64,000 bases of DNA from Thalassospira sp. (GTDB taxonomy: Bacteria > Pseudomonadota > Alphaproteobacteria > Rhodospirillales > Thalassospiraceae). This document shows, piece by piece, positions 52,442 through 60,793 of this stretch. The position numbers and the translations under genes were made by a program. Location: the NCBI RefSeq assembly GCF_002709775.1, contig NZ_PAQR01000034.1, positions 62,001 through 126,000 on the forward strand, written 5' to 3'. The notes under the pieces were generated by a model. That model saw nothing but the letters and a program-made list of their open reading frames with translations. It was not told the DNA's origin and searched no databases. Position 1 is the stretch's first letter, and each line of letters starts with the position of its first letter.

Positions 52442-53227
52442 GTGTCCAAAAGCTTCGTCGAACTCAACGACGTCAAACTTCGCTATAGCGAAGGCGATGA
52501 ACTGGCGCTTGAAACCACCAACATGAAGATCGACAAGGGTGAATTTATCGCCGTTGTAGGTCCGTCGGGTTGCGGCAAGTCATCCTTGCTGAAACTGGTT
52601 TCCGGCCTGATGCCACCATCGGAAGGCAATGTCATTGTTGATGGCAAGGAAGTCTCCGGCCCGCTCAAGATTGTCGGTATGGCGTTCCAGAACCCGACCC
52701 TTCTGCCGTGGCGCACGACCCTTGATAACGTCCTGCTGCCGATGGAAATCGTCAAACCGCACCGTCACCGCCTGCGCAAGCATCGCGCGGAATACGAAGA
52801 ACGCGCGCGCAAGCTTCTGGCGACTGTCGGCCTTGAAGGCCATGAAAACAAATACCCCTGGGAGCTTTCCGGTGGCATGCAGCAGCGCGCATCTTTGTGC
52901 CGGTCACTGATCCATGAGCCGGATCTTCTGATGCTTGACGAGCCGTTCGGCGCCCTTGATGCCTTCACCCGTGAAGAGCTTTGGGACATCTTGCAGAACC
53001 TTTGGATGATCAAGCCCTTTACCGTCATTCTGGTCACCCATGATTTGCGTGAGGCGGCCTATCTTGCCGACACCATCTATGTGATGTCCAAACGCCCGGG
53101 TAAGATCCTTGTGGAGCGTGAAAACACCCTGCCCCGTCCGCGGGATCAGGAAACCACCTTTACCCAGCCTTTCACCGATCTTGTCCACGAATTGCGCGGT
53201 CACATTCGTGACGTGCGAGAATCATAA
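52442..53227 (+). CDS. ABC transporter ATP-binding protein (TauB/SsuB-like)
   Basis: A 261-residue ATPase: 'VVGPSGCGKSSLLKLVSGL' (Walker A), 'LSGGMQQRASLCRSL' (signature), 'LLMLDEPFGALDAFTREELWDIL' (Walker B and D-loop) and 'ILVTHDLREAAYLADTIYVM' (H-loop). It starts with GTG after AGGGGGAA. It works with the permease starting 18 bases after its stop and the binding protein upstream. Confidence 0.93.
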   Translation: MSKSFVELNDVKLRYSEGDELALETTNMKIDKGEFIAVVGPSGCGKSSLLKLVSGLMPPSEGNVIVDGKEVSGPLKIVGMAFQNPTLLPWRTTLDNVLLPMEIVKPHRHRLRKHRAEYEERARKLLATVGLEGHENKYPWELSGGMQQRASLCRSLIHEPDLLMLDEPFGALDAFTREELWDILQNLWMIKPFTVILVTHDLREAAYLADTIYVMSKRPGKILVERENTLPRPRDQETTFTQPFTDLVHELRGHIRDVRES

Positions 53228-53245
53228 GGAAGGGCGGGAAAAGTC

Positions 53246-54016
53246 ATGAAAAAGAAATTGAACCTTACCAAAGCAACACCATGGCTTAGCGCCATCGGGC
53301 TTTTCGTCCTCTGGGAACTGATTGTGCGGATTTTCAACATTCCGCCCTATGTCCTGCCGACCCCGTCTGAAAGCATCATTGTCGGCTGGCAGTTCCATGA
53401 AGCGATCTGGATGCATGCCTATCACACGCTTTATACGACGCTGGCGGGCTTTGCCATTGCCGTGGTGTTTGGTGTGGTGCTGGGTGCGCTGGTCGGATCA
53501 AGCCGGGCGATCTATGACGCGGCCAACCCGCTTCTGGTTGGTTTTAATTCGGTCCCAAAAGTGGCCCTTGTCCCGGTTCTCGTCATGTGGTTTGGCATCG
53601 GCACGGTACCGGCCATCATCACCGCCTTCCTGATTTCGTTCTTCCCGATTGTGGTCAACGTTGCCACCGGTCTTGCAACGCTTGAGCCGGAACTGCGCGA
53701 TGTTTTGCGATCCCTTGGTGCGACGCGCCGTGACATCCTGATCAAGGTCGGCTTCCCGCGTGCGATGCCGTATTTCTTTGCATCGCTTAAGGTTGCGATC
53801 ACGCTGGCCTTTGTCGGTTCGGTGATTTCGGAAACGGTGGCATCGAATGTCGGTGTTGGTTATCTGATGCTCTCAGCCTCGTCGAAATTCAACATGCCGC
53901 TGGTGTTTGCCGGTCTTCTGGTGATCGCAGTGATGGGGATTGCGATGTATGAGATATTTAACGTGATCGAACGCCGCTCGACCCGCTGGGCCAACCGCGG
54001 CAACCAGACCAACTGA
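53246..54016 (+). CDS. ABC transporter permease (TauC/SsuC-like)
   Basis: A 256-residue permease with about six helices. The EAA loop is 'EPELRDVLRSLGATRRDILIKVGFPRAMPYFFASLKVAI'. N-terminal 'IFNIPPYVLPTPSESI' is typical of the nitrate/sulfonate/taurine group. The transported compound cannot be deduced; no metabolic genes are linked. Confidence 0.93.
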   Translation: MKKKLNLTKATPWLSAIGLFVLWELIVRIFNIPPYVLPTPSESIIVGWQFHEAIWMHAYHTLYTTLAGFAIAVVFGVVLGALVGSSRAIYDAANPLLVGFNSVPKVALVPVLVMWFGIGTVPAIITAFLISFFPIVVNVATGLATLEPELRDVLRSLGATRRDILIKVGFPRAMPYFFASLKVAITLAFVGSVISETVASNVGVGYLMLSASSKFNMPLVFAGLLVIAVMGIAMYEIFNVIERRSTRWANRGNQTN

Positions 54017-54047
54017 CCCGCGGCGCGAACTCAATCATCAGACAAAT

Positions 54048-54077
54048 AAAAAGGCCGGGGAAAACCCCGGCCTTTTT
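54048..54077. terminator. Bidirectional terminator
   Basis: AAAAAGGCCGGGG-AAAA-CCCCGGCCTTTTT, a 13-bp stem, between the converging permease and dienelactone hydrolase genes. Confidence 0.9.
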
Positions 54078-54104
54078 CGTCAGACTATTCGTTCGTGGCG
54101 ATGA

Positions 54105-54935
54105 TCAGCTGAGATGTTCGTTAAAGAAGGCCATGGTGCGATCCCAGGACAGCATGGCGTCTTCGCTGTCATAGCGGCCACCGGTCGGGTTGGCGAAGGC
54201 GTGATCGGCCTCATACCAGAAGAACTCGTAATCGGTTTTGCCAGCAACGCGGAGCGATTGTTCGAACCCGTCGACCATTTCCTTGTTGATGCTTTTATCA
54301 AGGGTGCCGAAATGGCCCATGATCGGCGCATTCAGCGTTGCAACCTGTTCCGGGGTCTTTTTGACGTTGCCGTAATAGATCACAGCCGCATCGACATCGG
54401 TTGCAAGTGCTGTATTGAGCGACCAGCCACCACCAAAGCACCAGCCGACCGAGCCGACCTTGCCGGTTGAATTCTTGTGATTTCGAAGGAATTCGACCGA
54501 GGACTGCAGTTTGCGGGTTGCCACTACCGGATCCATCGACGACATCAGCGCACGCGCCCCGTCCGGGGTGGTTGCCGGCGGCTCACCGTAAAGATCAACG
54601 GCAAGCGCGATATAGCCCTGCTTGGCATATTCAGCCGCAACCGCACGAATATGGTCATTAAGGCCCCACCATTCATGGATCAGAATGACAGTCGGTGCCG
54701 GAAGCGTGTGCGGCATGGCAATTTCGGCAACCATTTCCTCGCCTTCGGGCGTGGTGATGGTTACTTTATCAAGCCCGTGACCGGCAGCATGGGCCAGCAT
54801 CGGGTCGGCAAGAATAACGGCCAAAGGCAGGGCAGCAGCGCCCTTTAGAAACAGTCTGCGTTGTTCGTCGGTCGCCTTGGGCGGCGGGCCGAGATGTTCG
54901 TGGGAACCACATCCATCTAGCGTACACATGTTCAA
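54105..54935 (-). CDS. Dienelactone hydrolase family protein, Tat-exported
   Basis: A 276-residue alpha/beta hydrolase. The N-terminus has a twin-arginine signal 'DEQRRLFLKGAAALPLAVILA', so the folded enzyme is probably exported. Catalytic features are the nucleophile Cys in 'GSVGWCFGGGWSLN', a His in 'WYEADHAFAN' and a likely Asp in 'FGTLDKSI'. 'ILIHEWWGLNDHIRAVAAEYAKQGYIALAVDLYG' is typical of the family. The substrate is unknown. Confidence 0.92.
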   Translation of the reverse strand: MNMCTLDGCGSHEHLGPPPKATDEQRRLFLKGAAALPLAVILADPMLAHAAGHGLDKVTITTPEGEEMVAEIAMPHTLPAPTVILIHEWWGLNDHIRAVAAEYAKQGYIALAVDLYGEPPATTPDGARALMSSMDPVVATRKLQSSVEFLRNHKNSTGKVGSVGWCFGGGWSLNTALATDVDAAVIYYGNVKKTPEQVATLNAPIMGHFGTLDKSINKEMVDGFEQSLRVAGKTDYEFFWYEADHAFANPTGGRYDSEDAMLSWDRTMAFFNEHLS

Positions 54936-55214
54936 GCCTCCTCTTTATTCCTGAATTCGGGTTTGTCCCGTATCAACATCATTTGCGAGCAAACGTGGTG
55001 TTGGCAAATGACATTACCGTCATCTGGACCGCCATCTTACACCGAACGCCCGCGCCTGCACTTTGTTCAGGTCTCTTTACGGTGGCGGTTGTGACAAGGA
55101 TCATAGCATTATTCTGTCACGCAACTGCTGCTTGCGCGCGGGGCGACCACCTGATTTAAGGGAGCGCCACGGGATAAAGCCCGATACCCCGCCACCAAGG
55201 AAGACGGAGACAAC

Positions 55215-55829
55215 ATGCGCGATATCGAAACGGTTCTGTTTGATCTTGGCGGGGTGCTTGTTGATTGGAACCCGCGTTATCTGTATCGCAAGATCTTCAA
55301 GGATCAAGCCGAGATGGAGCGGTTTCTGGCTGAGGTCTGCCATCCGCATTGGAACCATCTGCATGATCAGGGGATGCTGAGCTTTGCCAATTCCATCCCC
55401 GACCTTCAGCATCGCTATCCGCATTATAACGACCAGATAGCCGCATGGCAGGAACGCTGGCCGGAAATGCTGGGCGGGGCGATTGAGCGCACGGTCGCCG
55501 TTCTGGAAGATCTGAAAAAGCGTGAAAAAGTGCGCCTGTTTGCCCTGACCAACTGGTCGGCGGAAACATGGCCGCATGCGTTGGAGCGCTTTGGCTTTCT
55601 AGATCACTTTGAAGGCATTCTGGTCTCGGGGCAGGAAAAGCTCGCCAAGCCTGATCCCAGGATTTTTGATCTGGCGATTTCGCGGTTTGACCTTAATCCG
55701 CGCGAAACCCTGTTTATCGATGACAGCGATCGCAATATTCAGCAAGCGCGCGAACTGGGCTTTATCACCCACTGGTTCCGCGACCCGGTCAAATTGCAGC
55801 GTGAACTGATCGAATATCGGCTGTTCTGA
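55215..55829 (+). CDS. HAD family hydrolase (YihX/haloacid dehalogenase-like)
   Basis: A 204-residue protein: 'TVLFDLGGVLVDWNPRYLYRKIF' (motif I, first Asp with G-G-V variant), 'FALTNWSAETW' (motif II), 'KPDPRIFDLAI' (motif III) and 'LFIDDSDRNIQQARELG' (motif IV). It resembles sugar-phosphate phosphatases of the YihX type. It stands alone, converging with the SRPBCC gene at the next base. Confidence 0.9.
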   Translation: MRDIETVLFDLGGVLVDWNPRYLYRKIFKDQAEMERFLAEVCHPHWNHLHDQGMLSFANSIPDLQHRYPHYNDQIAAWQERWPEMLGGAIERTVAVLEDLKKREKVRLFALTNWSAETWPHALERFGFLDHFEGILVSGQEKLAKPDPRIFDLAISRFDLNPRETLFIDDSDRNIQQARELGFITHWFRDPVKLQRELIEYRLF

Positions 55830-56324
55830 TTAGCGTTTTTGGCGCAGGTAATTGCCAAAGCATTCGCCAAAGGCAAATTCCCAGCCCTTGAGGTAGCCTT
55901 CGCGCAGGGCCGGTGCGATATCACCGACATTTTCCCATGCCTTGTGCTCAAGGCGGATCACACAGCGGCCAAAGTCGTTCAGATCAAACGATACCTCGAC
56001 CAAGGTGAAATCGCCCGCATTCCAGCCCGGATGCCAGGTAAAGGACAGATGTTCGCCCGGTTGCCAGCTTCTGACACGGCCCCAGGGGATATCATCCTTG
56101 CCCTTGGCGCGCTCGATGATTTCGCCGCCGACACCCGGGTTGAATTCGACCGTTTTGCAGTCTTTCTTCGAGATAGAATGGGTCTCGGTCGGCCACCAGT
56201 CGCCAAAGCCCGATGTGAAGGCCTCAAAGGCGTCATCGGGATCGACGGCCAGGGTCAGCTCAAAGCGGATCGGCGCAAGATCGGGGTTCTTAAGCGGCGT
56301 CACGGTTAATGTCCCAAATTTCAT
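55830..56324 (-). CDS. SRPBCC (START/AHSA1-like) domain protein
   Basis: A 164-residue protein. 'LAVDPDDAFEAFTSGFGDWWPTETHSI', 'VGGEIIERAKGKDDIPWGRVRSWQPGEHLSFTWHPGW' and 'LREGYLKGWEFAFGECFGNYL' match the AHSA1-like SRPBCC fold, a hydrophobic-ligand cavity. The ATG at 56324 lies inside the 3' end of the HAD gene (35-base overlap). The role is unknown. Confidence 0.85.
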   Translation of the reverse strand: MKFGTLTVTPLKNPDLAPIRFELTLAVDPDDAFEAFTSGFGDWWPTETHSISKKDCKTVEFNPGVGGEIIERAKGKDDIPWGRVRSWQPGEHLSFTWHPGWNAGDFTLVEVSFDLNDFGRCVIRLEHKAWENVGDIAPALREGYLKGWEFAFGECFGNYLRQKR

Positions 56325-56988
56325 CAAGGGCAGCCGCCAGTTCATCAAAATGGCTGATGACGGCATGCGCACCGGATTTATGCAGCGTATCGACATCATG
56401 ATAGCCCCAATCAACCCCGATGGCGATCATGCCAGCTGCGCGGCCCATTTCGATATCATAGCTGGTATCGCCAACAATCACCGCATTGGGCGCATCGACA
56501 CCGGTTTCCTCAAGGGCTGCGACCAGCATCGCCGGATTGGGCTTTGACGGATGATTATCGCAGGTCTGAAGGGTGACAAACCGGCCTTCGAGCTCGTTAC
56601 GGGCCAGAACCGCATCAAGCCCCCGGCGCGCCTTGCCGGTCGCGACACCGCTGAGCCATTGGCGGCTGTCAAGTTCGGCCAGCACCTCGCGCACGCCCGG
56701 AAATAGCGGCTCATGGAAATCAGGCGTCTGGCGCAGGGTAAAGAACGCGGTTTTATAAGCCGCGGTGACGGCTTCAATGATGTCATCGTCGACCCGTGCC
56801 GGGCTTGCCAGTTTGGTGATCGCTTCGGGCAGGCTCAGACCAATGATCGTGCGCGTGTTTTCCAGTCCCGGGCAGTCGAGCCCGTGCTGCGCGAAGGCAT
56901 GATCCATGCAATGTGCAATGGCGTGCTGGCTATCAACAAGCGTGCCGTCGCAGTCAAAAATCACAAGTCTCAGCGGATCATTGGTCAT
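56290..56988 (-). CDS. HAD-IA hydrolase (phosphoglycolate phosphatase-like)
   Basis: A 232-residue protein: 'LVIFDCDGTLVDSQHAIAHCMDHAF' (motif I), 'SGVATGKARRGLD' (motif II Thr), 'DNHPSKPNPAMLVAAL' (motif III Lys) and 'AVIVGDTSYDIEMGRAAGMIAIGV' (motif IV). The cap region is like Gph/YjjG members. The substrate is not determined. It is coupled to the SRPBCC gene by overlap. Confidence 0.9.
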   Translation of the reverse strand: MTNDPLRLVIFDCDGTLVDSQHAIAHCMDHAFAQHGLDCPGLENTRTIIGLSLPEAITKLASPARVDDDIIEAVTAAYKTAFFTLRQTPDFHEPLFPGVREVLAELDSRQWLSGVATGKARRGLDAVLARNELEGRFVTLQTCDNHPSKPNPAMLVAALEETGVDAPNAVIVGDTSYDIEMGRAAGMIAIGVDWGYHDVDTLHKSGAHAVISHFDELAAALDEIWDINRDAA

Positions 56989-57219
56989 GTGGGGTCTTTC
57001 ATCGTCAATTTTGGAAAGCGGAGACTAATCGAAAGCAGATCAAAGATCGAGTCTCCCCCGGTTGAAATGGAGGACGATTTTTGTGCTTTGCGGGAAGGGC
57101 AAGAAACTACAAGTGAATTTTGTATTACTTTTTATGCGTCCGCATGCGCGCTATAATTGAATTCTGGCCCACAGAGCACTGGCTGCTAATGACAGGCTCT
57201 CTGCGACAGGAGGCAGACC

Positions 57220-57480
57220 ATGCTTACACTTCGCGACTGCATCGACTTCAGCGACCTCACCGAGGAGGAAGTGCTTGCTATTGCTGAATGTGAGCATATT
57301 CCACTCGTCACCGCCCTTGAGGAGGGTGAGTGCATGGTGCACACAAAACACGGCCGCAAACAGCTTGCCGTGATGATCAAGGGCCAGGCCGAAATGTGTG
57401 AACGCATGGGCAACAAGGTTCACGCCGAACAGCTGAACCGGGTCTATGACACCTTCATCAAGCGTTTCGACAACCGATAA
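57220..57480 (+). CDS. Conserved small cytosolic protein, function unknown
   Basis: An 86-residue protein: 'MLTLRDCIDFSDLTEEEVLAIAECEHIP', then a helical part ending 'NRVYDTFIKRFDNR'. An excellent AGGAGG ribosome site lies eight bases upstream. I recall similar short proteins in other alphaproteobacteria but no named function. It contains three Cys. A strong terminator follows. Confidence 0.75.
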   Translation: MLTLRDCIDFSDLTEEEVLAIAECEHIPLVTALEEGECMVHTKHGRKQLAVMIKGQAEMCERMGNKVHAEQLNRVYDTFIKRFDNR

Positions 57481-57518
57481 ACCCAGTTCTGTTTCAACGC
57501 CGTTTGATCAGGAGGACG

Positions 57519-57547
57519 AAAAAGCCGACGCAGTGCGTCGGCTTTTC
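57519..57547. terminator. Bidirectional terminator
   Basis: AAAAGCCGACGCA/TGCGTCGGCTTTT, a 13-bp stem with a one-base apparent loop (effectively shorter), between the small protein gene and the converging pseudouridine synthase gene. Confidence 0.85.
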
Positions 57548-57573
57548 GGTTTTTGATGCGCGGTCCATACGGC

Positions 57574-58677
57574 TTACTTCTTGCGCGAACGCGACGGCTT
57601 TGCCTTTGGCTTGGGCTTTTCTTCCTTTTCGCGGTGAATTTCCGGGGTCAGGAATTTCGTCGGCGTTTTGGGATCGAAATTGAGCTTCTTAAGCGTTTCG
57701 GCGAAATGTTCAGGCACAGGAGCCTCGATCACGACACGCTGGCCGGTGACCGGGTGCGGGAAATCAATCGCACGTGCATGCAGATGCATCTGGTTGGAAA
57801 GACCATCGATAAAGGCCTTTGACCCGCCATATTTGCCGTCACCGAGGATCGAGCATTCAATCGCCTCGCAATGAACACGCAGCTGGTGGGTACGACCGGT
57901 CAGTGGTGACAGGGCAAGCCAAGCGGCCTTGCGCCCGGCGCGATGGAGCTGACGGAAGACGGACTGCGCCGATTTGCCAAGCTTCTCGTCGATTACCATT
58001 TTCTCCCCACCCTTGCCGGCAATTTTGGCAAGCGGCGCGTCAATCATGCCTTCGCGTTCGGCCGGTGCGCCGGTGACAATCGCCCAGTAAAGCTTACGGG
58101 TCGATTTATCCTTGAACGCCTTGGTCAGGGCATGGGCGGCACTGGCAGAACGGGCCAGCAGCAAGACACCACTGGTGTCCTTATCGAGACGGTGAACCAG
58201 CTTCGGGCGTTCCTTGCTATCAAGTTTCAGCGCATCGAGCATGCCATCGACATGGACATTGGTGTTCGTGCCGCCCTGCACGGCAAGACCGGCGGGCTTG
58301 TTGATGGCAAGGACCAGCTCGTCATAGAAAATGACGGAATCGCGAAGCGCTTGCAGCTCTGCCTCGGACGCATCGGACTTGGCGGGGCCTGCCTGTTTGC
58401 GTTGCTGAACCTCGGCCGGGTTATAGCCAGAACCATCTTCAGCCCAAGGACCGGTGCCGCCACCGGACATGACCGGTGCGGGTGGCACGCGGATTTCCTG
58501 GCCCGGTTCGACACGCTGATTGGCCTTGGCACGTTTGCCATCGACACGGATCTGACCGCCACGCAGGAATTTCTGGACCTGACCAAATGTGAATTCGGGA
58601 CAGTTGCGCTTGAACCAGCGATCGAGCCGAATATCGGCTTCGTCTGCCTTGACCTTGCGCAGAGTGACACCACTCAT
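57574..58677 (-). CDS. RluA/RluC family pseudouridine synthase
   Basis: A 367-residue enzyme with an N-terminal S4 RNA-binding domain ('IRLDRWFKRNCPEFTFGQVQKFLRGGQIRVDGKRAK') and a catalytic domain containing 'PKLVHRLDKDTSGVLLLARSA', whose Asp in HRLDKDTSG is the nucleophile. 'GRTHQLRVHCEAIECSILGDGKYGG' is also family-specific. The C-terminus is Lys/Arg rich. It probably modifies 23S rRNA (RluC-like), inferred. Its ATG overlaps the crcB stop (ATGA). Confidence 0.92.
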   Translation of the reverse strand: MSGVTLRKVKADEADIRLDRWFKRNCPEFTFGQVQKFLRGGQIRVDGKRAKANQRVEPGQEIRVPPAPVMSGGGTGPWAEDGSGYNPAEVQQRKQAGPAKSDASEAELQALRDSVIFYDELVLAINKPAGLAVQGGTNTNVHVDGMLDALKLDSKERPKLVHRLDKDTSGVLLLARSASAAHALTKAFKDKSTRKLYWAIVTGAPAEREGMIDAPLAKIAGKGGEKMVIDEKLGKSAQSVFRQLHRAGRKAAWLALSPLTGRTHQLRVHCEAIECSILGDGKYGGSKAFIDGLSNQMHLHARAIDFPHPVTGQRVVIEAPVPEHFAETLKKLNFDPKTPTKFLTPEIHREKEEKPKPKAKPSRSRKK

Positions 58678-59066
58678 TGCAGAACACCCCTTACCAGCGC
58701 GATTGCGCCAAACAATGCCGAAATGCCGACCACCACGGAAATACCAACATAGAGGGCCGCCAGCCCCATATTGCCCCGTTCATACAAGGTCGCAACATCC
58801 AGCGAGAACGTCGAAAAAGTCGTAAACGCCCCCAGAAAACCGGTCACAAGGAGTGCGCGCGTTTCCAGGCCCATGGAGAGTTTCAGGGCGGAAACTTCGA
58901 TCAGCACCCCCATCAGGAACGATCCGACGACATTGACCGTAAGCGTTCCCCAGGGAAATCCAGTGCCCATCACCGAGCCCATCATGACGGACACACTGTG
59001 ACGCGCAACGGCACCAATGGCACCGCCCAAGGCAATGGATGCGATTAACAACGGTGAAAATTGCAT
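58674..59066 (-). CDS. crcB: Fluoride channel CrcB/Fluc
   Basis: A 130-residue protein with four helices. 'GGAIGAVARHSVS', 'GTLTVNVVGSFLMGVL' (conserved Asn) and 'GFLGAFTTFSTFSLDV' (Phe-box and Thr track) are hallmarks of the dimeric fluoride exporter. I see no crcB-type fluoride riboswitch in the leader. It is coupled to the pseudouridine synthase gene. Confidence 0.95.
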   Translation of the reverse strand: MQFSPLLIASIALGGAIGAVARHSVSVMMGSVMGTGFPWGTLTVNVVGSFLMGVLIEVSALKLSMGLETRALLVTGFLGAFTTFSTFSLDVATLYERGNMGLAALYVGISVVVGISALFGAIALVRGVLQ

Positions 59067-59255
59067 GGCGCGGAACCTATTCCCTCAGTCCTGAAATGTC
59101 ACGTGTGAATACGGCATGGGGCCATGGCAATAACGAAGAGCGATGTCATTGGCCCTGCCCGCCCGAATACTCCAAGCATAACCCATTGGCATCAAACACC
59201 AAGGGGCACGGATGATCAATGTTATTGGCGCCGACCCAGGACCGCTTACGACCGC

Positions 59256-59822
59256 TTATGATCCTTGGCCCATACGGCTCACGACATCGGCCAGCCAGGC
59301 GCGCGTGCGTTTTTCGTTTTGCCCGACATCGTCGACACCATAGACGGATTTGGCGAACAGACAGAATGACACGTTATTGCCAGCATCTGCACCAGTGCCC
59401 GTTTCAGGCAGGATCAGCTCGATCTCGACCCAGTCGGGGAAGCGAAACACCAGCGTGCGGGCAAGGAAATAAAGCCGACCGGCTTCACCGCCCGCAACGT
59501 CCGACATCAATTCCATGCCGTGATCGGGCGCTGTTTCAATCAGCACTTCGGTGAGGGCCGCGACCGATGCATTGAAGCTTGGGCTTTGCATGGCGCGATC
59601 AGTTTGCGGCAAGCGGTCCGCCGGACAGGCGAGGAAGAAATTGCGTGCCTTGGGAAGATCGGCATCCCGTCCGAAGGTGACATTGGGCGGATCACCGGCG
59701 GGCAGCATATGATCAATCAGTCCAGTAAAGCGGACCGTTACAAATATCCCTGCCAGTACCAGCAGTCCCCAGATTGCAAACATCGCCAGCCGTTTCAATG
59801 ATACCACCTGCCTTGCCTGCAC
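59256..59822 (-). CDS. DUF1499 domain-containing membrane-anchored protein
   Basis: A protein of about 188 residues. There is one N-terminal helix (LAMFAIWGLLVLAGIFVTVRF) and then a periplasmic domain with 'FLARTLVFRFPDWVEIELILPE' and 'FAKSVYGVDDVGQNEKRTRAWLADV', which fit the DUF1499 pattern (RFPD.V.I..., S..G..D.G.N..R...WL). The start is uncertain: GTG 59822 is used; GTG 59807 or TTG 59798 (after AGGCAGGTGG) are alternatives. The function is unknown. Confidence 0.78.
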   Translation of the reverse strand: MQARQVVSLKRLAMFAIWGLLVLAGIFVTVRFTGLIDHMLPAGDPPNVTFGRDADLPKARNFFLACPADRLPQTDRAMQSPSFNASVAALTEVLIETAPDHGMELMSDVAGGEAGRLYFLARTLVFRFPDWVEIELILPETGTGADAGNNVSFCLFAKSVYGVDDVGQNEKRTRAWLADVVSRMGQGS

Positions 59823-59884
59823 CGGTCAGACGCGGTGTCTGCCAGTGTGTCTGAGACACCATAGACCAAACAGGGCAGAATCAA

Positions 59885-59914
59885 AATGCCCGACCGGATT
59901 ACCAGTCGGGCATT
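59885..59914 (-). terminator. Terminator of azoR
   Basis: AATGCCCGAC / GTCGGGCATT stem with a 10-base loop, T-rich on the minus strand. It lies 95 bases beyond the azoR stop; a nine-G tract (59947-59955) sits in between. Confidence 0.65.
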
Positions 59915-60008
59915 TCGGGATACAAACCCGTTAATCAGCGAACCAAGGGGGGGGGAAGTACGGAAATTCGCCAATCACCGGGATTGTATTGAGGGAACTT
60001 TCGAGGTC

Positions 60009-60614
60009 TTAGGCAGCAACCGGAAGCGGCGCTGCTTCGACATTTGCCAGTGCGCGGGCCATGGCTTCTTCGGCATTGACCGCAAAGCCGGAGGCTTCGA
60101 CAACTTCGACGTCACTGATACCAACGAAACCAAGCACCTGTTTCAGATACGGGGTCGCGAAGTCGGCCGGGCTGTTGACCGGAACGCCGCCAGTGGCCGC
60201 CACGATATAGGCCTTCTTGCCCGAAAGCAGGCCAACCGGGCCGTTTTCGGTGTATTTAAAGGTCACGCCGACACGGGCGATCAGATCAACCCAGGCCTTA
60301 AGCGTGGATGGGATGGAGAAGTTGTACATCGGCGCGCCGATGACAACGATGTCGGCGTTCTGAAGTTCAGCCACCATCTTGTCAGAAGCGGCAATGATGT
60401 CCTTCTGAGCGTTTGAGCGTTCTTCGGCCGGGGTGTAATAGGCGCCGACGGTTTCGCCGGTAAGTGCTGTGATGACGGCGTCATTGGTATCACGTTCAAC
60501 AACATTGGCCGACGGGTTAGCAGCAACAATGCGGTCAATCAGCTTCGATGCGATCTGACGGGAGTTCGAATTCTCACCGTTCACAGATGCACTGACATGC
60601 AAAATGTTGGTCAT
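60009..60614 (-). CDS. azoR: FMN-dependent NADH-azoreductase
   Basis: A 201-residue flavodoxin-fold oxidoreductase. 'ILHVSASVNGENSNSRQIASKLIDRI' binds FMN phosphate. 'IVVIGAPMYNFSIPSTLKAWVDLIARVGVTFKYTENGPVGLLSGKKAYIVAATGG' is the AzoR core. It reduces azo and quinone compounds; the physiological role is likely electrophile or quinone detoxification. Confidence 0.93.
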   Translation of the reverse strand: MTNILHVSASVNGENSNSRQIASKLIDRIVAANPSANVVERDTNDAVITALTGETVGAYYTPAEERSNAQKDIIAASDKMVAELQNADIVVIGAPMYNFSIPSTLKAWVDLIARVGVTFKYTENGPVGLLSGKKAYIVAATGGVPVNSPADFATPYLKQVLGFVGISDVEVVEASGFAVNAEEAMARALANVEAAPLPVAA

Positions 60615-60793
60615 GGGTAGTCTCCAAGTCCGGGTTTGTTTGTTGCCCTGAACTTACGCCTGCCCGACCGATCTGTTTATCCCGAAACTTTTCATCAGAT
60701 TGTTTCCAATATACGACCTATATCAAAACCAATTGAATTTCGGTTGCGCGAGACGAAACAAAGACATCTACCAGATGCAGCACGCCCAAAGGG

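Noticed and set aside
59067..59255. Possible fluoride riboswitch in front of crcB.
   Set aside because: I could not find the conserved pseudoknot core or a plausible aptamer in the leader.
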